A model generated the notes under the pieces. The model saw only the letters and a list, made by a program, of their open reading frames with translations. It did no database searches and was not told the origin of the DNA. A program made the position numbers and the translations under genes. DNA of 64,000 nt from Caballeronia peredens (GTDB lineage Bacteria; Pseudomonadota; Gammaproteobacteria; Burkholderiales; Burkholderiaceae): assembly GCA_001544595.2 (NCBI GenBank), contig FCOH02000001.1, forward strand, positions 124,001-188,000, read 5' to 3'. Below are positions 16,979 to 26,912 of the stretch, in pieces; position 1 is the stretch's first letter; each line of letters begins with the position of its first letter.

Positions 16979-17551
16979 ATGAACCCGTTTCTCGCTGAAG
17001 AAGGCCATGTCCGATCGCTCGTCGCCGCCGATTCCGCCGCGCTGCGTGTCGCGCCGCCGCGCGTGCGCTTCGTGAAGTCGGCGGCCGGGCCGTGCTATGA
17101 AGCGCTGTTCAACTGCATCGAGATCGATCGCGGCACGCTCGCGTTACCGGAGGCGCTGCTGTGCATCGTCGTGGCGCATGAGGTCGGCCACGCGACGCAG
17201 CGCCGGACGATGCTTCTCGACTTCGCCTGGACCGCGCTCGCGATGGCGGCGCTCATGTCGATTCCGTGCGTACTGTTCGCCACCTTGTCCGACGACGAAC
17301 TCTTGCGCGTGAGCTTGCCGGGCATCGGATTCGTGCTCGCCTACTTTGCCTGCTGGAAGATGCGCCGGGCACACGGGGCGAAACGTTCCGCCGCGCTGGA
17401 ACTCGACGCCGACGCCAAAGCGGCATCGATATGCGGCGCGGCGCCGGCGCTGCAGGCGCTCGAAGCGATGTCCCTGCGCGGACATATCGACGCCGCGCGT
17501 CTCGATGCGATGCGCTCACGCCTTGATCGGGACGCGGCTCGCCAAAAATAA
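16979..17551 (+). CDS. Small M48-type membrane metallopeptidase-like protein
   Basis: A 190-residue protein with the zinc peptidase motif HEVGH (near residue 64), followed by two adjacent membrane segments (LDFAWTALAMAALMSIPCVL and GIGFVLAYFACW), then ELDADAKA, where the acidic residues sit where M48/HtpX-type enzymes place the third zinc ligand. It resembles the YugP/M48 group but is shorter than HtpX (about 290). A role in membrane protein quality control is plausible but not shown. The ribosome site is weak. The 3' end runs into the terminator of the next, convergent gene. Confidence 0.7.
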   Translation: MNPFLAEEGHVRSLVAADSAALRVAPPRVRFVKSAAGPCYEALFNCIEIDRGTLALPEALLCIVVAHEVGHATQRRTMLLDFAWTALAMAALMSIPCVLFATLSDDELLRVSLPGIGFVLAYFACWKMRRAHGAKRSAALELDADAKAASICGAAPALQALEAMSLRGHIDAARLDAMRSRLDRDAARQK

Positions 17552-17555
17552 AAAA

Positions 17556-17585
17556 GCACGCGCGTCCGAAAGCGAACGCGCGTGC
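17556..17585 (-). terminator. Rho-independent terminator for the 17615 small gene
   Basis: A 10-bp GC-rich perfect stem (GCACGCGCGT / ACGCGCGTGC) with a 10-base loop. Read on the minus strand it is followed by TTTTTATTTTT, which lies in the 3' end of the peptidase gene. Strong for the minus strand and weak for the plus strand. Confidence 0.8.
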
Positions 17586-17614
17586 CCGGTACGAACTAAA
17601 CGGTACGAAACGGC

Positions 17615-17800
17615 TTACTGCGTTTGCGAGGCGGGCGGTGTCGTCGTGGTTTTCTTGCTGTGCTTATGCTTTTGCCCCTTCTTGTGATACGCGGGGCGCG
17701 CCTTGTTGTCCGGATAGTCCGCGGCCGCGAACGACAGGGTCGGAGCGGCGAAAGCAGCCAGCACCAAAAGCACAAGAGACTTCTTCAAGGACGTTTTCAT
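17615..17800 (-). CDS. Small secreted Lys/His/Thr-rich protein
   Basis: A 61-residue protein with a clear signal peptide (MKTSLKKSLVLLVLAAFAAPTLSFA, cleavage near residue 26) and a mature part of about 35 residues rich in Lys, His and Thr (KKGQKHKHSKKTTTT). Similar short exported proteins of unknown role are common in Paraburkholderia. A GGAG-like site precedes the ATG. It has its own terminator. The basic His-rich mature peptide could bind metal or polyanions; that is a guess. Confidence 0.7.
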   Translation of the reverse strand: MKTSLKKSLVLLVLAAFAAPTLSFAAADYPDNKARPAYHKKGQKHKHSKKTTTTPPASQTQ

Positions 17801-18166
17801 CGGAGACTCGCTTTGAGGAGATGGCCTGACGGGGGCAAAGCAACGCATGACTCGCCGCTTCGCGTCCCGACAAATATAAGAAGACTGAAAGCTCTGCTGC
17901 AACCTGCGGGTACCGGCTCCCGACCGAGTGCTTCCGGTCGCAGCCGCGCGTGACCGCCGCGCATTTCCTCTCACTGCGGTCCGCTAGGGCAACAGTATAT
18001 TGCACAAAAAAATGCAATTCATCAGTGGGCGGACATAAGATCTTGAACCTGCGGGGTTTTGTGTTTTCGCACTGCTTCGATCGAGTGCGTGAGGCTGCCT
18101 GCCATCCGCGACAAATGTCATCGACTGCATCTACTATCGAGCCTGTTCTCAACACAGGGCCGGAAA
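17801..18166. other. Intergenic region with divergent promoters
   Basis: 366 bp between the divergent small secreted gene and the acetoacetate decarboxylase gene. It includes an AT-rich stretch at 17,990-18,060 suited to a promoter. No gene or clear inverted repeat was seen. Confidence 0.5.
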
Positions 18167-18946
18167 ATGAAAGAAGACGACATCCGCAAGAATGCCTTTG
18201 CCATGCCTGTGCACAACCCCGCTTATCCGCGGCCGCCGTTCCGCTTTCTCAATCGCGAGTACTTCATCATCTCTTACGAGACTGATCTCGACGCATTGCG
18301 CGCCGTGGTTCCGGAGCCGCTCGAAGTGGACAGCGGCGTCGTGCATTACGAGTTCATTCGCATGCCGGATTCCTCGGGCTTCGGCGACTACACCGAAAGC
18401 GGCCAGGTGATCTCGGTGATCGACCCGGACGGCAACAAGGGCAGCTACACGCATGCCATGTATCTCGACGACGAAGGCCCGATCGCGGGCGGCCGCGAGA
18501 TCTGGGGCTTTCCGAAGAAGCTGGCTTCGCCGCGTCTTTCGGTCGACGGCAAGGACACGCTGCTCGGCACGCTCGACTACGGAACGCAACGCGTCGCGAC
18601 CGGCACGATGGGCTACAAGTATCGTCCGCTCGATCTCGAAACGGAGCGCAAGAAGCTCGCCGATACGCCCAACTATCTGCTCAAGGTACTGCCGCACGTC
18701 GACGGCACCGCGCGCGTCTGCGAACTCGTGCGCTTCTTCCTGCGCGACGTGACCGTGACGGGTGCATGGGAAGGCCCGGCCGCGCTCGAACTCCACGCGC
18801 ACGCGCTCGCGCCGGTCGCGAATCTGCCGGTACGCCGCGTGATCGGCGCGCGGCATGTCATCGCGAATCTCACGCTCGATATCGGCGAAGTCGCCTACGA
18901 CTATCTCGCGCCCGCCGACAACGTCAGGCTCGCGGTCAATCAATAA
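18167..18946 (+). CDS. adc: Acetoacetate decarboxylase
   Basis: A 259-residue enzyme that decarboxylates acetoacetate to acetone and CO2 through a Schiff base. The active-site region is [15 protein letters not shown] (near residue 105-120), where the lysine pair matches the Lys115/116 pair of the clostridial enzyme, and the N-terminal [17 protein letters not shown] segment is typical. The start ATG 18167 follows CCGGAAA; the in-frame upstream extension is untypical. It is followed 32 bp later by 3-hydroxybutyrate dehydrogenase and then a patatin, a conserved Burkholderia set for ketone body and polyhydroxybutyrate turnover. Confidence 0.9.
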   Translation: MKEDDIRKNAFAMPVHNPAYPRPPFRFLNREYFIISYETDLDALRAVVPEPLEVDSGVVHYEFIRMPDSSGFGDYTESGQVISVIDPDGNKGSYTHAMYLDDEGPIAGGREIWGFPKKLASPRLSVDGKDTLLGTLDYGTQRVATGTMGYKYRPLDLETERKKLADTPNYLLKVLPHVDGTARVCELVRFFLRDVTVTGAWEGPAALELHAHALAPVANLPVRRVIGARHVIANLTLDIGEVAYDYLAPADNVRLAVNQ

Positions 18947-18978
18947 CTTCGATCACATTCATTCAAGGGAACAAGCAT

Positions 18979-19761
18979 ATGGCACTGCAAGGGAAAGTCG
19001 CGCTCGTGACGGGCGCAGCAAGCGGCATCGGTGAACAGACGGCGCGCAAGCTCGCGGCCGACGGCGCGGCGGTCGTCATCGCCGACCTGAATCTCGCGAA
19101 TGCGCAGACGGTGGCGGACAGCATCGTCGCGACGGGCGCGAAAGCGATCGCCGTCGCCATGGACGTGACGAACGAAGACGCGGTGAACGCCGGTATCGAA
19201 GAGACGGTCGCGAAGCTCGGCGGCATCGACGTGCTCGTGTCGAACGCGGGCATTCAGATCGTCGCGCCGATCGAGGAATACGCGTATTCCGATTGGAAGA
19301 AGATGCTCGCCATCCATCTCGACGGCGCGTTCCTCACGACGAAAGCCGCGATCAAGCACATGTACGCATCAGGCAAGGGCGGCTCGATCATCTATATGGG
19401 CTCGGTGCACTCGCATGAAGCGTCGAAGCTGAAGTCGGCGTATGTGACGGCGAAGCACGGCCTGCTCGGGCTCGCGCGCGTCGTCGCGAAGGAAGGCGGC
19501 CCGCGCGGCGTGCGCGCAAACGTGGTGTGCCCCGGTTTCGTGCGTACGCCGCTCGTCGAGAAGCAGATTCCGGAGCAGGCGAAAGCGCTCGGCATTTCCG
19601 AAGCCGACGTCGTGAAGAACGTCATGCTGAAGGAAACGGTCGACGGCGAGTTTACGACTGTCGCCGATGTCGCGAACACGGTGGCGTTTCTCGCGGGCTT
19701 CGAGTCGAACGCGCTCACCGGTCAGTCGGTCGTGGTGAGCCACGGCTGGTTCATGCAATAA
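18979..19761 (+). CDS. bdhA: 3-hydroxybutyrate dehydrogenase
   Basis: A 260-residue SDR enzyme that interconverts (R)-3-hydroxybutyrate and acetoacetate with NAD. Motifs: [28 protein letters not shown], catalytic Ser in [22 protein letters not shown] and the [19 protein letters not shown] stretch characteristic of BdhA. AAGGGA precedes the ATG. It lies between acetoacetate decarboxylase and a patatin-like hydrolase, so the trio can mobilise PHB monomers to acetone or acetoacetyl-CoA. Confidence 0.92.
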   Translation: MALQGKVALVTGAASGIGEQTARKLAADGAAVVIADLNLANAQTVADSIVATGAKAIAVAMDVTNEDAVNAGIEETVAKLGGIDVLVSNAGIQIVAPIEEYAYSDWKKMLAIHLDGAFLTTKAAIKHMYASGKGGSIIYMGSVHSHEASKLKSAYVTAKHGLLGLARVVAKEGGPRGVRANVVCPGFVRTPLVEKQIPEQAKALGISEADVVKNVMLKETVDGEFTTVADVANTVAFLAGFESNALTGQSVVVSHGWFMQ

Positions 19762-19770
19762 GGAGAACCC

Positions 19771-21039
19771 ATGCGCCGCAGTCAACGCAACACACTCACG
19801 CAGCCGAACCGTCTCGCGTTGCCCGGCTACGATGACATTTGCCTCGTGCTGCAAGGCGGCGGCGCGCTGGGCTCTTATCAGGCCGGCGTGTTCGAAGGTC
19901 TGGCCGAAGCCGGCGTCGAGCCTACGTGGACATCGGGCATTTCGATCGGCGCGCTGAATACCGCGATCATCGCGGGCAACGCGCCCGAGAACCGCGTCGC
20001 CGCGCTGCGCGGTTTCTGGAACACGATCTGCCAGCCGGCCGATCTGGTCGGGCACGTCGGCGCGTTTCTGCCCGCGGCGTTCGGCTTTGCCAATATCGGC
20101 CGCAAGTTTTCGAGCATGTGGGCGGCGGCGCGCGCACTGACCGAAGGGCAGAAGGGCTTTTTCTCGCCGCGCGTCGAGGTGCCCAGTCTCGTGCCGAGCA
20201 CGAAGAGCAAGCGCCCGAGCGAAGTGAGCTACTACGACACCTCCGCGTTGCGCGCGACGCTTCTGCGCTTCGCCGACTTCGACCGCATCAACGACGGCGG
20301 CATGCGCGTGTCGGTCGGCGCGGTCAACGTGCGCACCGGCAATCTCGTCTATTTCGACAACACGAAGATGCGTCTCGCGCCCGAGCATTTCATGGCGTCG
20401 GGCGCGTTGCCGCCGGGCTTTCCGGCCGTGGAAATCGACGGCGAATTCTATTGGGACGGCGGGCTCGTATCGAATACGCCGCTGACCGAGATTTTCCGCG
20501 AGAGTCAGCACAAGGACACGCTCGTGTTTCAGGTCGATCTGTGGAGCGCGAGCGGCACGCTGCCGGGCGACTTTCTCGACGTCAACGAACGCACGAAGGA
20601 CATTCAGTATTCGAGCAGAACGCGCGCGATCACCGAATTCGTTTCGCACAATCAGAAGCATGCGCGGCTCATCAAGGAGTTGCTCGAACACATTCCGGAA
20701 AAGACGCGGCGCACGCATCCGCTGTTGCGCGAGGCGCAGAAAACGGCGGACGGCGGCGCGGTGAATGTCGTGCATCTGATCTACAAGAACAAGTTCTTCG
20801 AAGGCCATTACAAGGACTTCGAGTTCAGCAACGACACCATGGACGAGCACTGGGCGAGCGGGCTCGAAGACATTCGCCGTTCGTGCGGACATCCGGAATG
20901 GTTCGAGATTCCGAGCCACGATCTCGGCTTCGTCACGCACGACGTGCATCGCTACGAAGCTGCGCCGAAGGCCGTCGCCGAAAGTCCGAAGGCCGTGGCG
21001 AAGAACCTCGACGATGTCGACGTCGCGGAAGGCGTCTGA
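19771..21039 (+). CDS. Patatin-like phospholipase (DUF3734 type)
   Basis: A 422-residue patatin-fold acyl hydrolase. The oxyanion glycines QGGGALG, nucleophile motif GISIG and the dyad aspartate in WDGGLVSNTP are all present. The C-terminal ~150 residues (from about residue 280) match the DUF3734 extension. The protein lacks a signal peptide and ends in an Ala/Val/Lys-rich tail. It is 9 bp after bdhA, so cotranscribed; in Burkholderia this neighbour is linked to PHB granule or lipid turnover. Substrate not proven. Confidence 0.88.
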   Translation: MRRSQRNTLTQPNRLALPGYDDICLVLQGGGALGSYQAGVFEGLAEAGVEPTWTSGISIGALNTAIIAGNAPENRVAALRGFWNTICQPADLVGHVGAFLPAAFGFANIGRKFSSMWAAARALTEGQKGFFSPRVEVPSLVPSTKSKRPSEVSYYDTSALRATLLRFADFDRINDGGMRVSVGAVNVRTGNLVYFDNTKMRLAPEHFMASGALPPGFPAVEIDGEFYWDGGLVSNTPLTEIFRESQHKDTLVFQVDLWSASGTLPGDFLDVNERTKDIQYSSRTRAITEFVSHNQKHARLIKELLEHIPEKTRRTHPLLREAQKTADGGAVNVVHLIYKNKFFEGHYKDFEFSNDTMDEHWASGLEDIRRSCGHPEWFEIPSHDLGFVTHDVHRYEAAPKAVAESPKAVAKNLDDVDVAEGV

Positions 21040-21109
21040 TCTTTCGGCGACACACGTTCGCGGGTTTCCTTTACGCTAGCCGTTCCCGTCATCACGATTC
21101 GAGGACGTC

Positions 21110-21490
21110 ATGAGCGAATGGAAGCCCGCGAACTATCCGTCTGTCAGCCCATATCTCATTTGCGAGGACGCGGAAGGCATCATCCGCTTTCTCGAACGCG
21201 TTTTCGACGGCGCGCTGGTGCGGCGTTTCGACCGTCCTGACGGCTCGCTGATGCATGCGGAAGTGCGCATCGACGACAGCATCGTGATGATCGGCGGCGG
21301 CGCGAGCGGTGCGTCGTCGTCGGCGCCGCATATCCACGTCTATGTGCGCGATGCGCAGGCCGTCTACGACCGCGCGCTGCAACACGGCGCGCAAGCCGTG
21401 CAGCCGCCCGTCCGCAAACGCGCCGACGACGACTTCCGCGGCGGCTTCCGCGACGCCGCCGGCACGACCTGGTGGGTCGCCACGCAATAA
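21110..21490 (+). CDS. VOC family protein (PhnB-like glyoxalase fold)
   Basis: A 126-residue single VOC domain protein. The N-terminal VSPYLICEDAEGIIRFLERVF is typical for PhnB-like/YP_-type glyoxalase proteins, with MHAEVRIDDSIVMIG as the central strand pair. It probably works as a dimer, either as a metal-dependent lyase or as a resistance-type binding protein. It converges on the LysR gene with 3 bp between stop codons. Confidence 0.8.
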   Translation: MSEWKPANYPSVSPYLICEDAEGIIRFLERVFDGALVRRFDRPDGSLMHAEVRIDDSIVMIGGGASGASSSAPHIHVYVRDAQAVYDRALQHGAQAVQPPVRKRADDDFRGGFRDAAGTTWWVATQ

Positions 21491-21493
21491 TTC

Positions 21494-22429
21494 CTAGCGT
21501 TTCTTCTTCCTTGCTGGCGCGGCCGGTGTTCCGAGGCTTGCGCGCAGCGCGTTCGTCAGCGTCTTGAGAAACTGATCGACGGCGGGCGGCAGCCGCCGTT
21601 CGCGCATCACCGTGACTTGCAGCAGGCGCTCGTTCAGCAGAGGTTCGTCGATGGGCGTGGCGACGAGCGTCGGCGGGCCGGGATCGCCTTCGAGCGCGAC
21701 GGCGCTGCCGAGCGTGATCGCGCCCGTGAGCGCGGCGAAGTGATGCATCGCGCTCGAATTGTTGCTCGTCAGGACCGGCTCCAGATGCACGCCGCGCGCC
21801 GAGCAGCACCAGTCGATCAACTGGCGCACGGTGGTGCCGCGGTCGAGCACGGCGGTCGGATAGCGAAGGATGTCGTCGAGCGTCACGCTCGTTTTGCCCG
21901 CGAGCGGATGCGTCGGCGGCAGCAGCGCGCAAACCGGCGCCTTCACGCTGTATTCGACACTGAGCGCCGTGGAGGTCGAGGTCGAAAACGCGAGGCCGAT
22001 ATCGACTTCGCCGCTCGTCACCCAATGCTCGACCTGTGCGGGCGTGCCTGAACGCATCATGAAACGCGTGCGCGCATGCTCGCGATAGTGCGCCGCCATC
22101 ACGCTGGGTAAAAAGCAGCGCGTAAAGCCTTCCGTGCAGCCGATGCGCACATTGCCGTGCTTGAGCGCATGCATCTCCGAAATTTCGTCGAGCACGGCGT
22201 CGCCGTCCATCAGCGCGCGCCGCGCGTGCTGCACGAGCAGTTCGCCCGCTTCGGTCAGGATCATGCCGCGCGGCATGCGTTCGAACAGCGGCGCGCCCGC
22301 CTGCTCCTCCAGCTTCGCGATCTGCCGGCTGATGGCCGACACCGCCACATGAAGCTGTTCCGATGCCGCCGCGAGCGAACCCGAACGCGCGACCTCCACG
22401 AAGTATTTGAGTGCGATTCCATGCAGCAC
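21494..22429 (-). CDS. LysR-family transcriptional regulator
   Basis: A 311-residue LysR regulator: N-terminal winged helix (SLAAASEQLHVAVSAISRQIAKLEEQ) and a C-terminal periplasmic-binding-fold effector domain. No usable ATG precedes the domain; I take GTG at 22429, with AGGAAAG 4-5 bp upstream. Frames extending further are antisense to the M20 gene and were discarded. It is divergent from the M20 peptidase/MHS transporter pair with a 120-bp gap and is their likely regulator. The tail is Lys/Arg-rich. Confidence 0.87.
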   Translation of the reverse strand: MLHGIALKYFVEVARSGSLAAASEQLHVAVSAISRQIAKLEEQAGAPLFERMPRGMILTEAGELLVQHARRALMDGDAVLDEISEMHALKHGNVRIGCTEGFTRCFLPSVMAAHYREHARTRFMMRSGTPAQVEHWVTSGEVDIGLAFSTSTSTALSVEYSVKAPVCALLPPTHPLAGKTSVTLDDILRYPTAVLDRGTTVRQLIDWCCSARGVHLEPVLTSNNSSAMHHFAALTGAITLGSAVALEGDPGPPTLVATPIDEPLLNERLLQVTVMRERRLPPAVDQFLKTLTNALRASLGTPAAPARKKKR

Positions 22430-22549
22430 GATGCTTTCCTGAGCGTTGCCTTTTCGGCAAGGGTAGCCGCAAATATTGAAATTGTCGCGAATTTTTGGCG
22501 TTCCTAGACTGAGCCGGAATTGCAGTGATTCACGTTTTCCGGAGACGTC

Positions 22550-23968
22550 GTGAAAGAACCTCAGAACACTCGCGCAACCGCCATCGACATCGCGTGCAAG
22601 GCATTCGATTCGGGCGCTTTTTTCGCCGATTTGCAGCGCCGCGTCGCGTTCCGCACCGAGAGCCAGAATGGCGACAATCCCGCGCTGCACGCCTATCTCA
22701 CCGACGAAGTCAGCGACACGCTCGCGCGTCTCGGCTTCACGGCGCGCGTCGTGGCGAATCCGGTCGCGGGCGGCCCGCCGTTTCTGATCGCCGAGCGCCA
22801 CGAATCCGCCGATCTGCCGACGGTGCTGACGTACGGCCACGGCGACGTCGTGCGCGGTTACGACGAGCAGTGGCGCACGGGCCTGAAACCGTGGGAGATC
22901 GTCGTCGATGAGGAGCGCTGGTACGGACGCGGCACCGCCGACAACAAGGGGCAGCACTCGGTCAACTTCGCCGCACTCGCCGCGACCTTGCAGGCGCGCG
23001 AAGGCAGGCTCGGCTACAACGTGAAGGTGATCTTCGAGACCGGCGAGGAGATCGGCTCGCCGGGACTCGACGAAATCTGCGCCGCGCACAAGGACGCGCT
23101 CGCGGCCGATGTGTTCATCGCCTCGGACGGGCCGCGCGTGTCGGCCGAACGTCCGACGCTCTTTCTCGGCTCGCGCGGCGGCGTGCCCTTCGAACTCACC
23201 GTGAATCTGCGCGAGGGCGGCCATCACTCGGGCAACTGGGGCGGCGTGCTGCGCAATCCGGCCGTCGTGCTGGCGCATGCGATCGCGAGTCTCATCGATC
23301 GCGACGGACGCATCGCGGTCGATGGACTGCGGCCGCCGCCGATCTCCGACGCGGTGCGCGAGGCGCTCGCGGACATCGAACTCGGCCGCGACGAAAGTTC
23401 GCCCGATATCGATCCGGCCTGGGGCGAGCCGGGCCTGACGCCGACCGAACGCGTGATCGGCTGGAATGCGCTCGAAGTGCTCGCGATGAAATCCGGCAAC
23501 GCCGATGCGCCCGTCAACGCGATTCCGCCGGTCGCGAAGGCGGTGTGCCAGTTGCGCTTCGTCGTCGGCACGGACTGGGAACATCTGCAGACGCATCTCG
23601 AACGCCATTTCGCGGAGCACGGCTTCACGGAGGTGACGGTCAAGTCGGCGCGCGGCACGCCCGCGACGCGCCTCGATCTCGACGATCCGTGGGTGCACTG
23701 GGCGCTCGATTCGATGCGCACGACCACCGGCAAGAAGCCCGCGCTGTTGCCGAATCTGGGCGGCACCGTGCCCAACGATGTCTTCGCGAAGACGCTCGGG
23801 CTGCCGACGCTCTGGGTGCCGCATTCCTATCCCGCCTGCAATCAGCACGCGCCGAACGAACACGTTCTGGCGCCGGTCATGCGCGAATCGCTCGGCGTGA
23901 TGGCCGGGCTCTGGTGGGATCTCGGCGAGACCGGCGCGGCGATCGTCGCTGCGCGCGGCGCCCGCTGA
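22550..23968 (+). CDS. M20-family metallopeptidase/amidohydrolase
   Basis: A 472-residue M20 (ArgE/DapE/CNDP-like) di-zinc hydrolase. The metal ligand motif YGHGDVVRG and WYGRGTADNKG with GEEIGSPG (catalytic and metal glutamates) are clear. The inserted dimerisation domain lies at about residues 200-330 and includes the FRV-like segment VCQLRFVVGT. The start is GTG 22550 with GGAGA upstream. It is followed 28 bp later by an MHS-type transporter, which suggests import and hydrolysis of a small peptide or N-acyl amino acid. The divergent LysR gene is the candidate regulator. Confidence 0.86.
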   Translation: MKEPQNTRATAIDIACKAFDSGAFFADLQRRVAFRTESQNGDNPALHAYLTDEVSDTLARLGFTARVVANPVAGGPPFLIAERHESADLPTVLTYGHGDVVRGYDEQWRTGLKPWEIVVDEERWYGRGTADNKGQHSVNFAALAATLQAREGRLGYNVKVIFETGEEIGSPGLDEICAAHKDALAADVFIASDGPRVSAERPTLFLGSRGGVPFELTVNLREGGHHSGNWGGVLRNPAVVLAHAIASLIDRDGRIAVDGLRPPPISDAVREALADIELGRDESSPDIDPAWGEPGLTPTERVIGWNALEVLAMKSGNADAPVNAIPPVAKAVCQLRFVVGTDWEHLQTHLERHFAEHGFTEVTVKSARGTPATRLDLDDPWVHWALDSMRTTTGKKPALLPNLGGTVPNDVFAKTLGLPTLWVPHSYPACNQHAPNEHVLAPVMRESLGVMAGLWWDLGETGAAIVAARGAR

Positions 23969-23996
23969 CCAGCCACTTCACTCACACGCGGACATC

Positions 23997-25271
23997 ATGA
24001 AGAAAAAGCCCCTGAGCCTGACGCAGATCGTGCTCGCGACTTCGGTCGGCAATGCGCTCGAATGGTTCGATATCGCGATCTACGCGTTCTTCGCCGTGTA
24101 TATCGCGAAGAACTTCTTCCCCGCCGCGAACGAGACGGCGTCGATGCTGCTCACGTTCGGCTCGTTCGGCGCGTCCTATCTGGTGCGCCCGATCGGCGGC
24201 ATGGTGCTCGGCGCCTACGCCGACCGGCGCGGGCGCAAGGCGGCGCTGATGATGTCCGTCGCGCTGATGATGGTCGGCACGGCGATCATCGCGCTGATTC
24301 CGCCGTATGCGTCGATAGGACTGTTCGCGCCGGCCGGCGTGTTCATCGCGCGGCTGATTCAGGGCTTTTCGGCGGGCGGCGAGTTCGGCCCGTCGACGGC
24401 GATGCTGATCGAGCATGCGCCCGACCGGCGCGGCCTGCTCGCGAGCTGGCAATTCGCGACGCAAGGGCTCGCAACGCTGATGGCGTCGATTTTCGGCTTC
24501 GCGCTCGCCAAGCTGATGCCCGCGGCGGAACTCGCGGCGTGGGGCTGGCGCATTCCGTTTTTCTTCGGCTTGCTGATCGGCCCGGCGGGTCTGTTTCTGC
24601 GCCGCTATCTCGAAGACGCCGCCGATTACACCGAAGCGCAGCACACCGCGACCCCGGTCCGCGATGTCTTCACGCACCAGAAGGCCTTGCTGCTCGTGTC
24701 GATCGGTGCGCTGACGGTATCGACGGCGGTCAACTATCTGCTGCAATACGTGCCGACCTTCGCGATCCGCGAACTGCATCTCGATGCATCGACGGGATTC
24801 GCCGCAAGCACGGTCGGCGGCCTGATGCTGACCGTCGTCACGCCGTTCGCGGGCCATCTCTCCGACAGGATCGGCCGCGTGAAGCAAATGTCGACGGCGG
24901 CGCTGCTGCTGTTCGTGACGGGTTATCCGGCGTTCGCGTATGTCGTGTCGCATGTGTCGGTGCCGGCGTTGTTCGCACTCGTCGCGTGGCTCGCGCTGCT
25001 CAAGGCGATCTATTTCGGCGCGCTGCCGGCGCTGATGTCGGAGATTTTTCCGGTGGCGACGCGCGCGACGGGTATGTCGATCGGCTACAACATCGGCGTG
25101 ACGGTATTCGGCGGATTCACCCCGGCGATCATCATCTGGCTGCTGAGCGCGACCGGAAGCAAGGCCGCGCCGAGCTTTTACATGATGTTCACGGCGGTGA
25201 TCAGTCTCGCGGCGCTGGCGGCGGTGAGCCGGGGAAGGGGAACGCCGCGTTCCGCGCGTCTCGCCGCCTGA
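23997..25271 (+). CDS. MFS transporter, metabolite:H+ symporter (ProP-like)
   Basis: A 424-residue, 12-helix MFS protein of the MHS group. NALEWFDIAIYAFF in helix 1, YADRRGRKAALM in the loop 2-3, and the RLIQGFSAGGEFGPS motif in helix 4 are diagnostic. Family members carry proline/betaine, citrate, alpha-ketoglutarate or shikimate. It is cotranscribed with the M20 peptidase, so its cargo is probably the peptidase substrate or an amino acid derivative. A terminator follows. Confidence 0.87.
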   Translation: MKKKPLSLTQIVLATSVGNALEWFDIAIYAFFAVYIAKNFFPAANETASMLLTFGSFGASYLVRPIGGMVLGAYADRRGRKAALMMSVALMMVGTAIIALIPPYASIGLFAPAGVFIARLIQGFSAGGEFGPSTAMLIEHAPDRRGLLASWQFATQGLATLMASIFGFALAKLMPAAELAAWGWRIPFFFGLLIGPAGLFLRRYLEDAADYTEAQHTATPVRDVFTHQKALLLVSIGALTVSTAVNYLLQYVPTFAIRELHLDASTGFAASTVGGLMLTVVTPFAGHLSDRIGRVKQMSTAALLLFVTGYPAFAYVVSHVSVPALFALVAWLALLKAIYFGALPALMSEIFPVATRATGMSIGYNIGVTVFGGFTPAIIIWLLSATGSKAAPSFYMMFTAVISLAALAAVSRGRGTPRSARLAA

Positions 25272-25299
25272 CGCCTCCAACCTGACTGTAATGCCACCG

Positions 25300-25323
25300 A
25301 ATGCCGCGCCCGAGCGCGGCATT
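25300..25323 (+). terminator. Rho-independent terminator after the MHS transporter
   Basis: A 10-bp perfect stem (AATGCCGCGC / GCGCGGCATT) with loop CCGA, followed by TCTCATTTT on the plus strand. It lies 28 bp after the transporter stop. Confidence 0.8.
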
Positions 25324-25534
25324 TCTCATTTTGATGCCGGCGTTTTCTACGCTGGCATGTGAGTTTTAGTCCGCCTTAAATGCCGAAATAACGCCGTTCG
25401 CGGTGAATTATCCGCACGATGATGTGAGAAAAAATCGAGCGCTTGCAGCGTTTCCACCTATATTTACGTCTCCCCGACGATGGTCTACTCATCACACCAG
25501 TTGACCACACCCGTGCGCTACGTCTGGAGGAGAC

Positions 25535-26884
25535 ATGAACGTTGCAGAAACGCAGTCCGTCGTCGAGCGATCGGCGATCAGAAAAGTGTCGTGGCGGCTC
25601 GTGCCGTTCGTCGCGCTGATGTTCTTCATCAATTTCCTCGACCGGACCGCGATTTCCTTCGCCGGCCCGAACGGGATGACCAAGGATCTCGGTCTCACCG
25701 CCGCGCAATTCGGACTCGCGGCGGGCGTGTTTTTCGTCGGCTATATCGTGCTCGAGATTCCGAGCAATCTCGCGCTGCACAAGTTCGGCGCGCGCCGCTG
25801 GCTCGCGCGCATCATGGTGACGTGGGGCGTCGTCGCGCTGCTGTTCACGTGGGTGAGCAGCATCAACGGGCTCTATACGCTGCGCTTTATGCTGGGAGTC
25901 GCGGAGGCGGGCTTCTTTCCCGGCGCCATTCTGTTCCTCAGCATGTGGGTGCCCGCGAAGCATCGCAGCCACATCCTCGCGCTGTTCTATCTCGCGCAGC
26001 CGCTCACGATCGTCATCGGCGCGCCGCTCGCCGCGCTGCTGATCCAGGCGAACGGGCTGTTCGACCTCGCCGGCTGGCGCATCATGTTCTTCGGCGTCGC
26101 GATTCCGGCGATTCTCGTCGGCGTGATCGCGTGGTTCTATCTGACCGACCGGCCCGCCGACGCCAAATGGCTCACGCCCGCCGAACGCGACTGGCTCGTC
26201 GCGCGTCTCGACGAAGAAGACCGCGCGAAGGGCGCATCGGCGACGAAAGGCCACGGCAATCCGCTCGCCGCGCTGACGAGCGGCCGCGTCTGGCTGTTCG
26301 CGCTGATGTACTTCGGCCTGATTTACGGTCTGTATGCGCTCGCGTTCTTCCTGCCGACGATCATCGGCGGCTTCGAGGCGCGCTTCGGCACGCACTTCAA
26401 CGTGTTCCAGAAAGGCCTGATCACCGCGATTCCGTATCTGCCGGCCGCCGTCGCACTGTTCCTCTGGAGCCGTGACGCGACCCGGCGCGGCGTGCGCTCG
26501 TGGCATATCGCAGTGCCGGCGCTGATCGGCGCCGTGAGCGTGCCGCTCGCGATGCAGATGGGTTCGCCCGCCGCGACCATCGCCGTGATTACCGTGCTGG
26601 CCTGCGCGATCTTCTCCGCGCTGCCCAACTTCTGGGCGCTGCCCGCGCGCTTTCTGTCGGGTGCGGCGGCCGCCGCGGGCATCGCGCTGATCAACACCGT
26701 CGGCAATCTGGCGGGTTTCGCCGCGCCGTACATCACCGGCATGGCGAAGGACATGACCGGCTCGTATCAACTGCCGATGCTGATCGTCGGCGCCATGATG
26801 CTGATGTCCGCCGCACTCGCCCTGGCGATCGGACGGACCAGCCAGGAACGCGCGCCCGACGCCGTCGCAGCCAACGCACATTGA
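25535..26884 (+). CDS. MFS transporter, anion:cation symporter family
   Basis: A 449-residue, 12-helix MFS transporter of the ACS group (glucarate/phthalate/hydroxyphenylacetate type). MFFINFLDRTAISFAGP in helix 1, VGYIVLEIPSNLAL in helix 2 and GVAEAGFFPGAI in helix 4 are the usual family signatures; members carry sugar acids and other organic anions. GGAGG lies just before the ATG. It heads the cluster with the ApnO-like, RuBisCO-like and kinase genes, so apionate or a related branched sugar acid is the likely cargo. Confidence 0.88.
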   Translation: MNVAETQSVVERSAIRKVSWRLVPFVALMFFINFLDRTAISFAGPNGMTKDLGLTAAQFGLAAGVFFVGYIVLEIPSNLALHKFGARRWLARIMVTWGVVALLFTWVSSINGLYTLRFMLGVAEAGFFPGAILFLSMWVPAKHRSHILALFYLAQPLTIVIGAPLAALLIQANGLFDLAGWRIMFFGVAIPAILVGVIAWFYLTDRPADAKWLTPAERDWLVARLDEEDRAKGASATKGHGNPLAALTSGRVWLFALMYFGLIYGLYALAFFLPTIIGGFEARFGTHFNVFQKGLITAIPYLPAAVALFLWSRDATRRGVRSWHIAVPALIGAVSVPLAMQMGSPAATIAVITVLACAIFSALPNFWALPARFLSGAAAAAGIALINTVGNLAGFAAPYITGMAKDMTGSYQLPMLIVGAMMLMSAALALAIGRTSQERAPDAVAANAH

Positions 26885-26912
26885 GCATCAACCCCACACA
26901 GGAGATATCGAC

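Noticed and set aside
22430..23863. Long open frame antisense to the M20 peptidase, in frame with the LysR gene
   Set aside because: High-GC codon bias keeps antisense frames open; the translation has no domain and is Arg-rich. The LysR gene starts at the GTG at 22429 with a good ribosome site.
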